Positions 23,669 through 33,300 of a stretch of 64,000 nt of DNA are shown one piece after another. Location: assembly GCF_012516375.2 (NCBI RefSeq), contig NZ_CP051204.2, forward strand, positions 3,286,001-3,350,000, read 5' to 3'. Source of the stretch: Chitinophaga oryzae (GTDB lineage Bacteria; Bacteroidota; Bacteroidia; Chitinophagales; Chitinophagaceae). The notes beneath the pieces were generated by a model, which searched no databases, had not been told where the DNA came from, and saw only the letters and a program-made list of their open reading frames with translations. Position numbers and translations under genes: made by a program. The first letter of the stretch is position 1; every line of letters starts with the position of its first letter.

Positions 23669-24061
23669 ATGTGGGATAGATTTTACTTTAGAGTCATTAG
23701 CGTTTTTATTTTATTGAACGGCGCGTTATTTTTATTCAAGGACTGGATGTTGAACAATGGAGTACATCACAACGTATTACTCTTCGGGAACCTTGCCTTA
23801 GCTTTACTTTCAGCATTTACCTACAACATGAGCCGCAAAGGCGTAGAGTCTGAAAGCAACAGTGTATTTATGCTCCGTGTATACGGCGCCATGATCAGCA
23901 GAATGATGCTTTGCCTGGCAGGTATCACCATCTATGCAGTGGCCAACAGGGCTAACACCAGCAAATACACCATCTTTATGCTGATGTTCTTCTACGCAGT
24001 ATATGCTGTCAGTGAGAACGTAAGCCTGCAGAAAATCACCCGGCAGGCGAAAGCAAAATAA
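23669..24061 (+). CDS. Small four-helix membrane protein, unknown function
   Basis: 130 residues with about four hydrophobic segments: FYFRVISVFILLNGALFLF, then NVLLFGNLALALLSAFTY, then MISRMMLCLAGITIYAV and YTIFMLMFFYAVYAVS. The ends are charged (TRQAKAK at the C-terminus). The topology is a 4-TM inner-membrane protein; there is no signal peptide cleavage site and no catalytic motif. The pattern of TM1/TM2 with a short loop resembles small proteins next to ATP synthase genes in Bacteroidota, but that context is absent here. It is monocistronic with its own strong promoter, suggesting a housekeeping role. Family not recognised. Confidence 0.7.
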   Translation: MWDRFYFRVISVFILLNGALFLFKDWMLNNGVHHNVLLFGNLALALLSAFTYNMSRKGVESESNSVFMLRVYGAMISRMMLCLAGITIYAVANRANTSKYTIFMLMFFYAVYAVSENVSLQKITRQAKAK

Positions 24062-24324
24062 GCAGTTATGTATTGAAAGTGCTTGTCAGCAGTAATGCTG
24101 CGCAGCTTTTTCATGCATGAAAGAATCCACCCGTTTCCCCCGGAAATTGGTGCCGGCAAGCCCCTGGAAAAAGGGGTGACGGTATTTCCTTTCTTCTGTT
24201 TGCGCGGCTTCTCCGGCCGCGCACGGCGGCCTACTGCCTATTCGCAGTAACTTTTCCTACTTTAGTGGCAGCCCGAACTATCCGTTTCTCCATTTCTCAC
24301 ATTTCTTAACCCAATCCCCTATTT

Positions 24325-25275
24325 ATGAGCAAACATATCATCTCTTTGTTGCTGTTGAGTGCTATGATATTGGCTGCCTGTAAGAAAGAGCAGCACAGCA
24401 CTTCAGCTGATAATACAGTGGCACCTGCCGAAAAAGTGCAGACAAACAATCACGAAAACGAGGTACTTACGCCGGTAGGCTGGGTGGCCAAATCAAAAGT
24501 GCATCACGTCGAAACTGGTGAATACCTGAGCGGCGAGGGTAACCGGCTCCGTAAGTATGACCGCAACGGCAAAGTGCTGGCGGACTATGGCGTCATCGAA
24601 CAGGATACGCGGAAAACACCGTTCTACCCCGGCAATACCCAACGGCCCGGCAAAGACATCTTCCCGCTGGGCTCCGGCTGGATCACCTACACACACTGGA
24701 CCAACAGTTCTTCTTCGGCGATTTCCTATTTTGCCACCAGCTGGACCGTTCCGCCCGCACCGGCGGTGAATTCTGGGCAGACCATCTTCCTGTTCAACGG
24801 CCTGCAGAATTCCGGCAACATCCTGCAACCGGTATTGCAGTGGGGACCTTCCGCAGCCGGCGGAGGTAACTACTGGGCCATCGCCAACTGGTATGTTGGT
24901 GGCAATACCGTGTACAGCAGCCTGATACGCGTAAACCCAGGCACCAACCTCCAGGGCATCATGAGCCTTATCGGCGGCAGCGGCAGCACCCGCAGCTACT
25001 CGTCCGTCTTTACCGGTTATCCTTCTATCAATCTCACGGTAAACAATATCCCCACGCTATACTGGGCGGCGGAATCCATGGAGGCATATGGAGTAGTGAC
25101 CTGCTCCAATTATCCCAATACCGCCAAAACAAGGCTCAGTGGTATTGACCTGCGGGTAGGGGGCGCCCCGGCGTCCCTGTCATGGGCCGTGGCCAATCCT
25201 GTGACCGACTGTGGACAGCATTCCACCGTGGTAACAAACGGTACGCCGAACGGCATCGTAGACATCTATTATTGA
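24325..25275 (+). CDS. Secreted lipoprotein, G1-endopeptidase-like beta-sandwich (tentative)
   Basis: 316 residues with lipobox LAACKKE (Cys19). After a linker there is a beta-rich domain with YFATSWTVPPAP, then FLFNGLQNSGNILQPVLQWG, YWAIANWYVGG, VNPGTNLQGIMSLIG and LYWAAESMEAYGV. The W-x-VP opening, the Gln in ILQPVLQWG and the Glu in AAESMEAYG recall the Gln/Glu catalytic pair and layout of eqolisins (peptidase family G1, concanavalin-like fold). That match is from pattern only; a carbohydrate-binding role is the main alternative. It is exported and anchored in the outer membrane, monocistronic, and ends in a clear terminator (25305-25340). Confidence 0.55.
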   Translation: MSKHIISLLLLSAMILAACKKEQHSTSADNTVAPAEKVQTNNHENEVLTPVGWVAKSKVHHVETGEYLSGEGNRLRKYDRNGKVLADYGVIEQDTRKTPFYPGNTQRPGKDIFPLGSGWITYTHWTNSSSSAISYFATSWTVPPAPAVNSGQTIFLFNGLQNSGNILQPVLQWGPSAAGGGNYWAIANWYVGGNTVYSSLIRVNPGTNLQGIMSLIGGSGSTRSYSSVFTGYPSINLTVNNIPTLYWAAESMEAYGVVTCSNYPNTAKTRLSGIDLRVGGAPASLSWAVANPVTDCGQHSTVVTNGTPNGIVDIYY

Positions 25276-25304
25276 AAAGTACCCGAAACGGTGGCGGGCG
25301 ATAA

Positions 25305-25340
25305 AAGCCTTGCAGGGAATACCTGCAAGGCTTCGTTTTT
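25305..25340. terminator. Intrinsic terminator
   Basis: Perfect 12-bp arms AAGCCTTGCAGG (25305-25316) and its complement (25322-25333), loop GAATA, then CG and five T. It lies between the convergent lipoprotein (+) and gluconate-dehydrogenase-subunit-like gene (-). Confidence 0.85.
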
Positions 25341-25384
25341 ATAGATGTACTCCCGCTGATCAAGCTGTTAGCGCCGCTTTCCCA

Positions 25385-26044
25385 TTAGATGGCCCATGCC
25401 TTGTCTCCTTTTTTATAAGGATAGGCGCCATCATAACGGCCCGGAGTATCAATGTATCGCAGTGCTTTTGTCATACCGACTTCAGAGCTGAAATATCCCC
25501 AAAGAGTTAACTGCCTTATCATTGTAAAATAATGAGGTGGGAAATTCTCTCTTAAATAGAGTGCGCCAAAGTTCTTTTTCTCCTTTTCAGATTGGATCCA
25601 ATTGTCCTGTTGTCTATCAAAATCCTCTTTTGCCTTAATGTAGGCTTCTGTTTTAACATAGCTGACAGCTTCCTCATGTAACTGGGTAAGAAAGGTTTCT
25701 TTTTCTGCGTTGGTGAGGGTTATAAAATCCTTTTTATGTTTTGCAAGGCAGTCTTTTTTCAGTTTGTCAATACCCTTTAGAACAACATTTCGTTCATTTT
25801 CAGTATAACAATCCGTAATAATAAGGCTCATAAACTTCGCCAGATCAGCGGCCTTTCCTCCACCTGAATCAGGGGTCGCAGGAATAATGGTTTCAGCAAT
25901 TTCATCCAGCAGCGCCATGTCTTCCGGACTGAATAACCCATCCTTTTTTACGGATGGCTTACATCCGGCAAGAAAGGCATTAGCGCCTACAATAGTTCCA
26001 CCAAGCAAAATACCCACATATGACAACGCTTCTCTTCTATTCAT
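25385..26044 (-). CDS. Gluconate 2-dehydrogenase subunit 3 family protein
   Basis: 219 residues from ATG 26044, chosen because MNRREALSYVGILLGG then forms a twin-Arg (Tat) signal with a lipobox-like AGCKP; a longer start adds a non-signal lead. The body holds the subunit-3 features (FSPEDMALLDEIAETIIPATP and HYFTMIRQLTLWGYFSSE). This family is the small partner of membrane-linked GMC dehydrogenases, needed for their export and activity. The GMC gene lies 41 bp upstream in the same direction, so the two form an operon making a periplasmic sugar or polyol dehydrogenase. Tat export suggests the GMC partner is piggy-backed across as a folded flavoprotein. Confidence 0.88.
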   Translation of the reverse strand: MNRREALSYVGILLGGTIVGANAFLAGCKPSVKKDGLFSPEDMALLDEIAETIIPATPDSGGGKAADLAKFMSLIITDCYTENERNVVLKGIDKLKKDCLAKHKKDFITLTNAEKETFLTQLHEEAVSYVKTEAYIKAKEDFDRQQDNWIQSEKEKKNFGALYLRENFPPHYFTMIRQLTLWGYFSSEVGMTKALRYIDTPGRYDGAYPYKKGDKAWAI

Positions 26045-26085
26045 GATTGAAGATTTAAATCTATAGTTATTCGATACGCTGCAGA

Positions 26086-27771
26086 TCACATATTCTGTTT
26101 CTTTAGCTCGCTTATCGCGTAATCCACTGCACGTGCGGTAAATGCCATATAGGTCAATGAAGGATTTACACAGCCGGCGGAGGTCATGAACGCACCGTCT
26201 GTTACAAATACATTAGGAGCATCCCATAGCTGGTTCCACTTATTCAATACGGATGTTTTGGGATCATTTCCCATGCGCGCTGTTCCCATTTCATGAATAC
26301 CCTGTCCCATGATGCCATTACTATCGAATCCATATACATTTTTCACACCGGCTTTCTCCAACATCTCTTTCCCGTCGTTGACGATCTCCTTACGCATATT
26401 CAATTCATTCTCCTTCAATTCTGCATCAATAGCTAAAATGTTCAATCCCCACTTGTCCTTATTGTTCTTGTCAAGCGTTACCCTATTTTCATGGTAAGGC
26501 AGTACTTCTCCAAAGCCGCCGATCGATACGCTCCATCCGTCAAACGCTGTCAACGCCTGTTTTAAACCTGCACCTACCGCAATTTCCTCTGCGGCCTTTG
26601 TGCCTCTTCCTCTACCTGCCCCGCCCTGGTATCCGAATCCACGTATATAGTCTCTTTTTTCATGATTTAAATTTCTGTAACGTGGGATATAAATCCCGTT
26701 GGGCCGGCGGCCATAGACGATTTTATCTTCATACCCCTCCACACTGCCGGCAGCACCAGAGCCCAGATGATGATCCATCAGATTGTGCCCAAGTTCGCCG
26801 CTGCTACTGCCGAGGCCACCGGGCCATACATCCGTGGCTGAATTGAGCAATATCCATGTGCTGTTAAGTGTAGACGCATTCAGGAATATGATTTTCGCTT
26901 TGAATTCATACGTCTTATTGGTTTCCGCATCTAATACCTCTACGCCCGTTGCCCGCTTTTTATCTTTATCATATAATACTTTCGTCACAATGCTCCAGGG
27001 TCTGAGTGTCAGATTTCCTGTTTTCATCGCTGCGGGCAAGGTGGAAGATTGTGTGCTAAAATAGGCGCCAAAGGGACAGCCGAGGTGGCATTTATTTCGA
27101 TACTGGCATTTGTTGCGGCCAGGCAGCGCCTCTGTGAGATGTGCACACCTGCCGATGATAATTCTGCGTTGATCAATATCCTTATAGGCTTCTTTCACAC
27201 GCGCTGCAATATCCTTTTCTACAACGTTCATTTCCATAGGAGGTAAAAACTGACCATCGGGTAGCTGCGGCAGGTTTTCGATACTGCCACTGACTCCTAT
27301 GAACTTTTCGACATGATCGTACCAGGGAGCGATCTCGTTATACCGGACAGGCCAGTCAACTGCCAGCCCATCCTTGCTATTGGCTTCAAAGTCAATATCG
27401 CTCCAGCGGTAGGTTTGTTTTCCCCATAGCAGGGACCGTCCACCTACCTGGTACCCGCGAAACCAGTTAAATTGTTTTATTTCAGAATAGGGTGTTTCGG
27501 CGTCGTTTGCCCACCAGTCGGGATTTATTTCACTAGGTCCGAAACCCCTGATGCGGTTGGGGTTCGCATTCCTCTGTGCCAATGTAAGATTTCCATGGTG
27601 TGGAAACTCCCATGGCCCCTTGGTGGCATTTACATAATCCTGTATGTGCTTTACATCTTTACCCCGTTCCAGCATCAACACTTTTAATCCTTTTTCGGTC
27701 AGTTCTTTTGCGGCCCATCCGCCACTGATGCCAGAACCAACAACAATTGCGTCATAGCTATTATCGGACAT
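26086..27771 (-). CDS. GMC family FAD-dependent oxidoreductase (large subunit)
   Basis: 561 residues from ATG 27771, which puts the Rossmann motif YDAIVVGSGISGGWAAKEL at the very start, as usual; the longer start adds a non-conserved lead. GMC features: FAD-binding GxGxxG, a central Cys-rich patch (RNKCQYRNKCHLGCPFGA), and the C-terminal catalytic region with HEMGTARMG and TDGAFMTSAGCVNPSLTY (His/Asn pair). It has no own signal, consistent with Tat co-export by the subunit-3 partner. Likely reaction: oxidation of a sugar or polyol OH with electrons passed to the respiratory chain. Cys cluster placement resembles gluconate/2-keto-gluconate and glucose-3-dehydrogenase types. Substrate not readable from sequence. 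Confidence 0.88.
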   Translation of the reverse strand: MSDNSYDAIVVGSGISGGWAAKELTEKGLKVLMLERGKDVKHIQDYVNATKGPWEFPHHGNLTLAQRNANPNRIRGFGPSEINPDWWANDAETPYSEIKQFNWFRGYQVGGRSLLWGKQTYRWSDIDFEANSKDGLAVDWPVRYNEIAPWYDHVEKFIGVSGSIENLPQLPDGQFLPPMEMNVVEKDIAARVKEAYKDIDQRRIIIGRCAHLTEALPGRNKCQYRNKCHLGCPFGAYFSTQSSTLPAAMKTGNLTLRPWSIVTKVLYDKDKKRATGVEVLDAETNKTYEFKAKIIFLNASTLNSTWILLNSATDVWPGGLGSSSGELGHNLMDHHLGSGAAGSVEGYEDKIVYGRRPNGIYIPRYRNLNHEKRDYIRGFGYQGGAGRGRGTKAAEEIAVGAGLKQALTAFDGWSVSIGGFGEVLPYHENRVTLDKNNKDKWGLNILAIDAELKENELNMRKEIVNDGKEMLEKAGVKNVYGFDSNGIMGQGIHEMGTARMGNDPKTSVLNKWNQLWDAPNVFVTDGAFMTSAGCVNPSLTYMAFTARAVDYAISELKKQNM

Positions 27772-28003
27772 AGACAAAACCTCCAGACTCCGGAACAAGA
27801 GTCGAATTTTCAAATTGAGTAATAAAACGGCGTGAAAAGCTACTACTATCCGTAGATTCCGTTTTCATATCGTGGATTCTAAAATGGAATAGATGTCAAT
27901 AACATAAGTTATCATCTGATTCCTGGCTAAAATTAGCGTCAAACGAAGGTCCCGACAAATGGTATTTTATTGAAAATATAAAGTATTTTAATCAGCGGCG
28001 GGG

Positions 28004-28906
28004 TCACTCATTCCCGGATTCATATACTTCCCTGTCGATAAGGGATATCTTTTCCATACCTCCCGCACTAAGAAAGGCTTTCCTATAGCCTGAAGGGGTT
28101 GTGTTATGAAATTTACGGAACTGGCTATTGAAATGGGCCAACGTGTTGAAGCCACTCTCGTAACAGATGTCGGAGATGCTTTTCTGGGTGTCTATCAATA
28201 GTTTACAGGCATATCCTATCCTTATTTCGTTCAAAAAGTCAATGTATTTTTTCTTTGTACACTTTTTGAAATAATTACAAAAAGTGGGAACGCTTAATCC
28301 AACCGTCTTTGCAATTTCCGAAATTTGAATGGGGCGTTTGAAGTGCTCCAATGTAAACTGGAAGATCTGATCAATGCGTTCCTGCTTTTCTGCATTCAAT
28401 CCTACCTCCATTTGCGTGGAAAGTAAAGTGTAGCCTTTACTTCTCGTAATGAGATCAAGGCATTCACATAATAATATGATACGCTTTAGCCCTGTTTGAT
28501 TTTCCAGCGAAAGGATCAGCGAAGCCAGCGCCCGCTTACTTTTACCCTCAATGGCGAGTCCATGCAAAGATATTTCAAACAACTTCAAAAGGTCTTTGCT
28601 TTCCGGTAGTTTCAAAAAGACATCTCCTAAAAAGTCTTCTTTAAATTGGACTACCACAGCGCTTGTAGCCTGGTCGGGATCCCTCTGGAAAGTATGAGGA
28701 ACATTTGACCCAATGAAGAAGATGTCACCTGTTTCAAATCTTCCAACATGGTTACCGATAAAGCTAATTCCGGCACCTTCTTTTATTAAAATTAATTCCA
28801 GTTCGATGTGCCTGTGCCAGGGCACTTCGAAATTGGGGGTACTATAAGTGCGTGCGACAAACGATGTATTGTCAGAAAGTGGAAGCTTCTCAACAATTAT
28901 TTTCAT
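28004..28906 (-). CDS. AraC family transcriptional regulator with cupin domain
   Basis: 300 residues. The N-terminal half is a cupin sensor (NFEVPWHRHIELELILIKEG with His-x-His-like ligand positions, then FETGDIFFIGSNVPHTF). The C-terminal half (about 185-290) has the two AraC helix-turn-helices (ISEIAKTVGLSVPTFCNYFK and ISDICYESGFNTLAHFNSQF). Such regulators sense carbohydrates and switch on nearby catabolic genes. It lies 232 bp upstream of the GMC/subunit-3 operon on the same strand and is the likely regulator of that operon. Start at ATG 28906 gives the complete cupin. Confidence 0.88.
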   Translation of the reverse strand: MKIIVEKLPLSDNTSFVARTYSTPNFEVPWHRHIELELILIKEGAGISFIGNHVGRFETGDIFFIGSNVPHTFQRDPDQATSAVVVQFKEDFLGDVFLKLPESKDLLKLFEISLHGLAIEGKSKRALASLILSLENQTGLKRIILLCECLDLITRSKGYTLLSTQMEVGLNAEKQERIDQIFQFTLEHFKRPIQISEIAKTVGLSVPTFCNYFKKCTKKKYIDFLNEIRIGYACKLLIDTQKSISDICYESGFNTLAHFNSQFRKFHNTTPSGYRKAFLSAGGMEKISLIDREVYESGNE

Positions 28907-28992
28907 TTCAAGTTATGTTAAATCTCATCACTACTACAACTTTCAGAAAAAGTCTGATCATAAAAATAACAAAAAAAAGACATGAATCCCGT

Positions 28993-29042
28993 AAAGATAA
29001 AAAGGCCGCTCCTCTTGTTTGGGAGCGGCTTTTTTATCTTTT
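28993..29042. terminator. Bidirectional terminator of the czc operon
   Basis: GCCGCTCC (29005-29012) pairs with GGAGCGGC (29022-29029), and A- and T-rich flanks extend it. It lies 16 bp past the end of the adaptor gene on the minus strand, so it ends the second efflux operon. Confidence 0.8.
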
Positions 29043-29057
29043 ATCTTATTCTCCTGC

Positions 29058-30371
29058 TTAATGTTCATGCCCTTCTCCGGCATTCGTCATCTTTGCCAAC
29101 ACAAAAAATGCACCTTTCACCACAATCTTCGAGCCGGCAGGTATTTCCTTCAGCAACGTAATCTCCGTATACCCAATATCGGTAGTGCCCTTCACAACCG
29201 GTATTTTCTCAAACGTCATACCCGTTCCATGATTGCTTTCGGCTTTTTTGCCACCTTCTTCCGTATGGTCATGGGTCTCTCCGGAGCTGTGGTCATGGCC
29301 GCTTTCTGCGCCCTGATGATGCTCGTCCTCGGCGTGTTCGTCGGTGACAAAGAAGATATAATCCTGCCCCTGGTAGTTGACGATGGCATCTGTGGGGATG
29401 GCCTGCACGGTCGCTTTCTCCAGGCTGATGATGGCGGTGATGTTCATCCCGTCTATCAGTCCGGCCTTATCGCCCTTTACCTTGGCGTGTACGGTCACCG
29501 CCTTTGATTCCCCTTCAAAAGTAGATCCCAGCGAGAAAATCTCAGCGTCGTATTCCTTGCCGGGATTGTTGGTCAGGGTGAAGTGGATCGTCTGGCCTTC
29601 TCTCAGTTTGGAAAGATCTTTTTCGTACACAAACAAATCGAGGTGAAGCTGACTATTGTCCACGATATCTGCAATAGGGGAGGTAAGGTCCACATAACTG
29701 CCGATCTGTACTTTCACATCGCTGACAACGCCGCTGATAGGACTGAGCACGGAAAGGCTGGAGATCAGTTTGCCGTTCGACAGTTGTTCGGGGTTGATGC
29801 CCATCATCCTGATTTGCTGGCCAAGGGTAGACTTTTCGGTCTGCAAGGTCTTGAAGGCTGTTTCTGCTGCCTGCAGGTTCTTCAGGGCGCCCGCATTGCC
29901 GGCCGTCAGTTCCCGCTGACGGGTGACTTCCTGCTCTGCCAGTTTCAGCCGCGTCATCACGGACAGGTATTCGCTTTGCGATTGCACAAAAGACGGGTTG
30001 CTGATGGTGGCGATCACCTGTCCTTTATTAACGGTGTTGCCCGGCTGGACCAGCAGCGTCCGGATAACGCCACTGTAGAGCGAGTTAACCGTCGCTTTGT
30101 TCTGGTTGGGCACACGGAGCGTACCATTGGTTTTCAGGGAAGACGTCAGTTGTTTGGTTTCTATGCCACCAATACGGATGCCGATGCTGTTGATCTGGTT
30201 TTGGGAAAACGTGACCGTATTGGGATTTTCATGTTCTTCTTTATGTCCTGCTTCACCGCTGGCCTGCGCTTCTTTTTCCGTTGCGCCGTTACCGGACCCG
30301 GAGCATGCGGTCAGCCAGAGGGCGCCTGCACATAAGGTGACGATGATAATTTTCCTGCTCATGGTATACAA
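29058..30371 (-). CDS. RND efflux periplasmic adaptor (CzcB-like) with His-rich loop
   Basis: 437 residues (or 434 from the ATG at 30362). A lipobox lies at WLTACSG. The adaptor body has NQINSIGIRIGGIETKQL, then a long alpha-hairpin (about 125-190) and barrel-sandwich (VLSPISGVVSDVKVQIGSY). Near the C-terminus there is a His/Asp/Glu-rich insertion (DEHHQGAESGHDHSSG, then ETHDHTEEGG) of about 35 residues, typical of Co/Zn/Cd or Ni adaptors and probably a metal sponge. It joins the CzcA-TolC fusion pump encoded 12 bp upstream on the same strand. It differs from the two adaptors at 17-20 kb in having this metal-binding insert. Function: periplasmic ring coupling pump and duct, possibly metal chaperone. 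Confidence 0.9.
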   Translation of the reverse strand: MYTMSRKIIIVTLCAGALWLTACSGSGNGATEKEAQASGEAGHKEEHENPNTVTFSQNQINSIGIRIGGIETKQLTSSLKTNGTLRVPNQNKATVNSLYSGVIRTLLVQPGNTVNKGQVIATISNPSFVQSQSEYLSVMTRLKLAEQEVTRQRELTAGNAGALKNLQAAETAFKTLQTEKSTLGQQIRMMGINPEQLSNGKLISSLSVLSPISGVVSDVKVQIGSYVDLTSPIADIVDNSQLHLDLFVYEKDLSKLREGQTIHFTLTNNPGKEYDAEIFSLGSTFEGESKAVTVHAKVKGDKAGLIDGMNITAIISLEKATVQAIPTDAIVNYQGQDYIFFVTDEHAEDEHHQGAESGHDHSSGETHDHTEEGGKKAESNHGTGMTFEKIPVVKGTTDIGYTEITLLKEIPAGSKIVVKGAFFVLAKMTNAGEGHEH

Positions 30372-30383
30372 AGCTTAAAGTAT

Positions 30384-33300
30384 TTACAGATTGTTGAAAT
30401 AGTTGTGTTGAATAACAGCCTGATTATAGGCGTTCAGTACGTCGAGGTAATTCTGTCTGATCGTGATCGCCTGGGTAAGGAACTGGGACAGCTCGGCGAA
30501 GCTGATCTCGCCTGAACGATAGGCCAGCGCAGCTGCTTTGATGATCTCCCGCGCCTGCCCGAGGCCGGAGCTTTCATAAAACACGAGCATGCGGCTGTTC
30601 TTCTCTACTTCCTTTATCATCTGCGACTGTTGGGTACTGAACACCTGTTTGTTATAGGCCAGTTGTTGTTGCTGCACGTCCGCCTCTGCCTGCGCGGCTC
30701 TTACCTTATTACGGTAAGCGCCGAGGCCAAACAGCGGAACGGAGGCCGTCACGGAAAAACCACTGAAAGGATCTTTTACGCCATAGAGCCGCTGGCTGAA
30801 AAACCTGCCGGAAAATTCAGGCCGGTTTTCATTCTTCGCCACGGCCACACCGGCGGCTGCAATGTTCACGTTCTGCTGTTGCAGCGCGAGGGTAGGGTGT
30901 ACGGTATCGGTAGCCGGACCGGCGAAAGTAAACCCGATTTTTTCCAGCGGCTGTGCTACGGGGAGAATAGCATCTTCGGTATTCAGCAACTGTTTCAGGG
31001 ATTGCTGCTGGATGTTCATGTCGTCGTGCAATTGTTCCAGCTGCGCCCTGAGTTCTTTCTGTTTGGCCTGCGCCGAGATGCTGTCCAGCCCCGGATTCTC
31101 GCCTGCTCTCACCCGCAGCACCGCCGCGTCGGACAGGGACCGGTAGATACTGTCCAGCTGCAGGTAAAGGTTTGATTTTTCATGCAGGTACCACAGCTGG
31201 TAATATACCTGCCGGATATCTCTCTTTACGGATACGTTCAACACAGCGCCGTTCACTTCGTAGTATCTGGCTTGTTCCGTGTACAGTTTTTTCTGCGCTT
31301 TATATAGTCCCGGCCAGGCTACCGCCTGGGATACGCCCACCTTCAGGATACCGGTATGGTCGCTGGGCCGCAGGTCTTCATTCTCTGCAAAGACGCCGGT
31401 TTTAGGCAGCATACCCGCGGAGCGCACCTGCACCTTTGTCCGGTTGACCTGCGCTGCGTTGATGTTGTATTGCAGGTTCTGCTGCGCCATGGACAACACT
31501 TCGTTTACTCCTAACCGTTTGCCCGGCACTTCCTGTGCGGATACCGCGCCGGGAAGGATGAGCAATCCCAGCAGCGCCACGGCGGCGACCGGCGGTAATT
31601 TCCGTTTAAATCCTTCGCTGAAAAGGATGTATAACAACGGCAGCACCACCAGCGTCAGGAAAGTGGCGGTCACCAGTCCGCCGATCACTACTGTTGCCAG
31701 CGGCCGTTGTACTTCGGCGCCGGCGCCCCTGGACAGGGCCATGGGGAGGAAGCCGAAAGAGGCTACGGTGGCTGTCATCAGTACAGGGCGCAGCCTGATC
31801 TTCGTACCTTCGATCACCCTTTTGATGACATCGGTGTATCCTTCTTTTTCGAGATTGTTGAAGGTGCTGATCAGCACGATCCCGTTCAGCACCGCCACAC
31901 CAAACAAGGCGATGAAGCCTACGCCGGCGGATATACTGAAAGGCATGCCTCTCAGCAGCAGCGCAAACACGCCGCCGATGGCGCTCATAGGGATCGCGGT
32001 AAAGATCAGTACCGATTCTTTGATGGAACGGAAGGTGAAATACAGCAGCATAAATATCAGGGCTAATGCCACCGGTACGGCGACCATCAGCCGTGCTGAC
32101 GCTTCCCGGAGGTTTTCAAAGGTGCCGCCATAGGTATAATAATAACCGGATGGCAGCAGGTTGGCGGCGCTTAGTTTCTGTTGTATATCTTTCACCACAC
32201 TTTGTACGTCCCTGTTTTTAACGTTGAAGCCCACCACAATTCTGCGCCGCCCGTCTTCGCGGCTGATCTGCGCAGGACCTTCCTTAAAGGCAATGTTCGC
32301 CAGCTGGGAAAGCGGGATCTGGTTGCCGTCCGGCAGCGCCACAAACAGGTCGCGCACGTCGTCGATGGAGGACCGGCTGGCACTGTCCAGCCTTACCACC
32401 ATATCGAACTTGCGTTCGTTCTCAAAAACAACGCCTGCAGCCTCACCCGCAAAAGCGGTGCGCACGGTGCGATTGATGTCTTCTACGTTCATGCCGTAGG
32501 CGGCTATCTTGGCGCGGTCATATTGTACCGTGATCTGAGGCAGACCGGTGGTCCTTTCAATCTGCGGCTCCGTGGCGCCTTTCACCGATTGCACAATAGC
32601 GGCCACTTTCGGGGCCAGCGCGGCCAGCGTGTCTATATTTTCGCCGAAGATCTTGATGGCCACATCCTGCCTTACACCGGTCATCAGTTCGTTGAAACGC
32701 ATCTGTATGGGCTGGTTGGCCTCGAAGAACACGCCGGGTATTACCTCCAGTTTCTCCATGATGGAATCGGCCAGCTGGTTGTAAGTCTTTACCGTGGTCC
32801 ATTCCGATTTCGGCTTCAGCAGCACCATGAGGTCGGTCGCCTCCGGTGGCATCGGATCGGTAGGCACTTCGGCACTGCCGGTTTTACCCACCACCATTTT
32901 CACTTCGGGAAAAGTGCGGATGATGCGGCTGGCCTGCATGGATGTTTCAATGCTTTGCGACAGGGAGGTGCCCTGCGGCAGGATGCAGTGGAAAGCAAAA
33001 TCGCCTTCTTCCAGTTGCGGGATAAACTCGCCGCCCATGCGGCTGAAGAGCAATACCGCTATGCCGAAGATGGCAATGGTAACTGCTACCACCGCTACTT
33101 TGAAGCGGATGGCCCATGCCAGTACCGGCGCATATAACCGATGGAAGAAATCCATGATCTTATCGGAGAAGTTCTTTTTATGCGATACCTTTTTCGGAAG
33201 TATCAGCGCGCTGACCATTGGAATATAGGTCAGTGAGAGGATCAGCGCACCCAGGATGGCGAAGGCTACGGTCTGCGCCATCGGTTTGAACATCTTGCCT

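Noticed and set aside
32181..33137. Long + strand frame opposite the CzcA fusion gene
   Set aside because: Codon-bias shadow; the opposite strand carries an RND pump in one uninterrupted 1440-codon frame.
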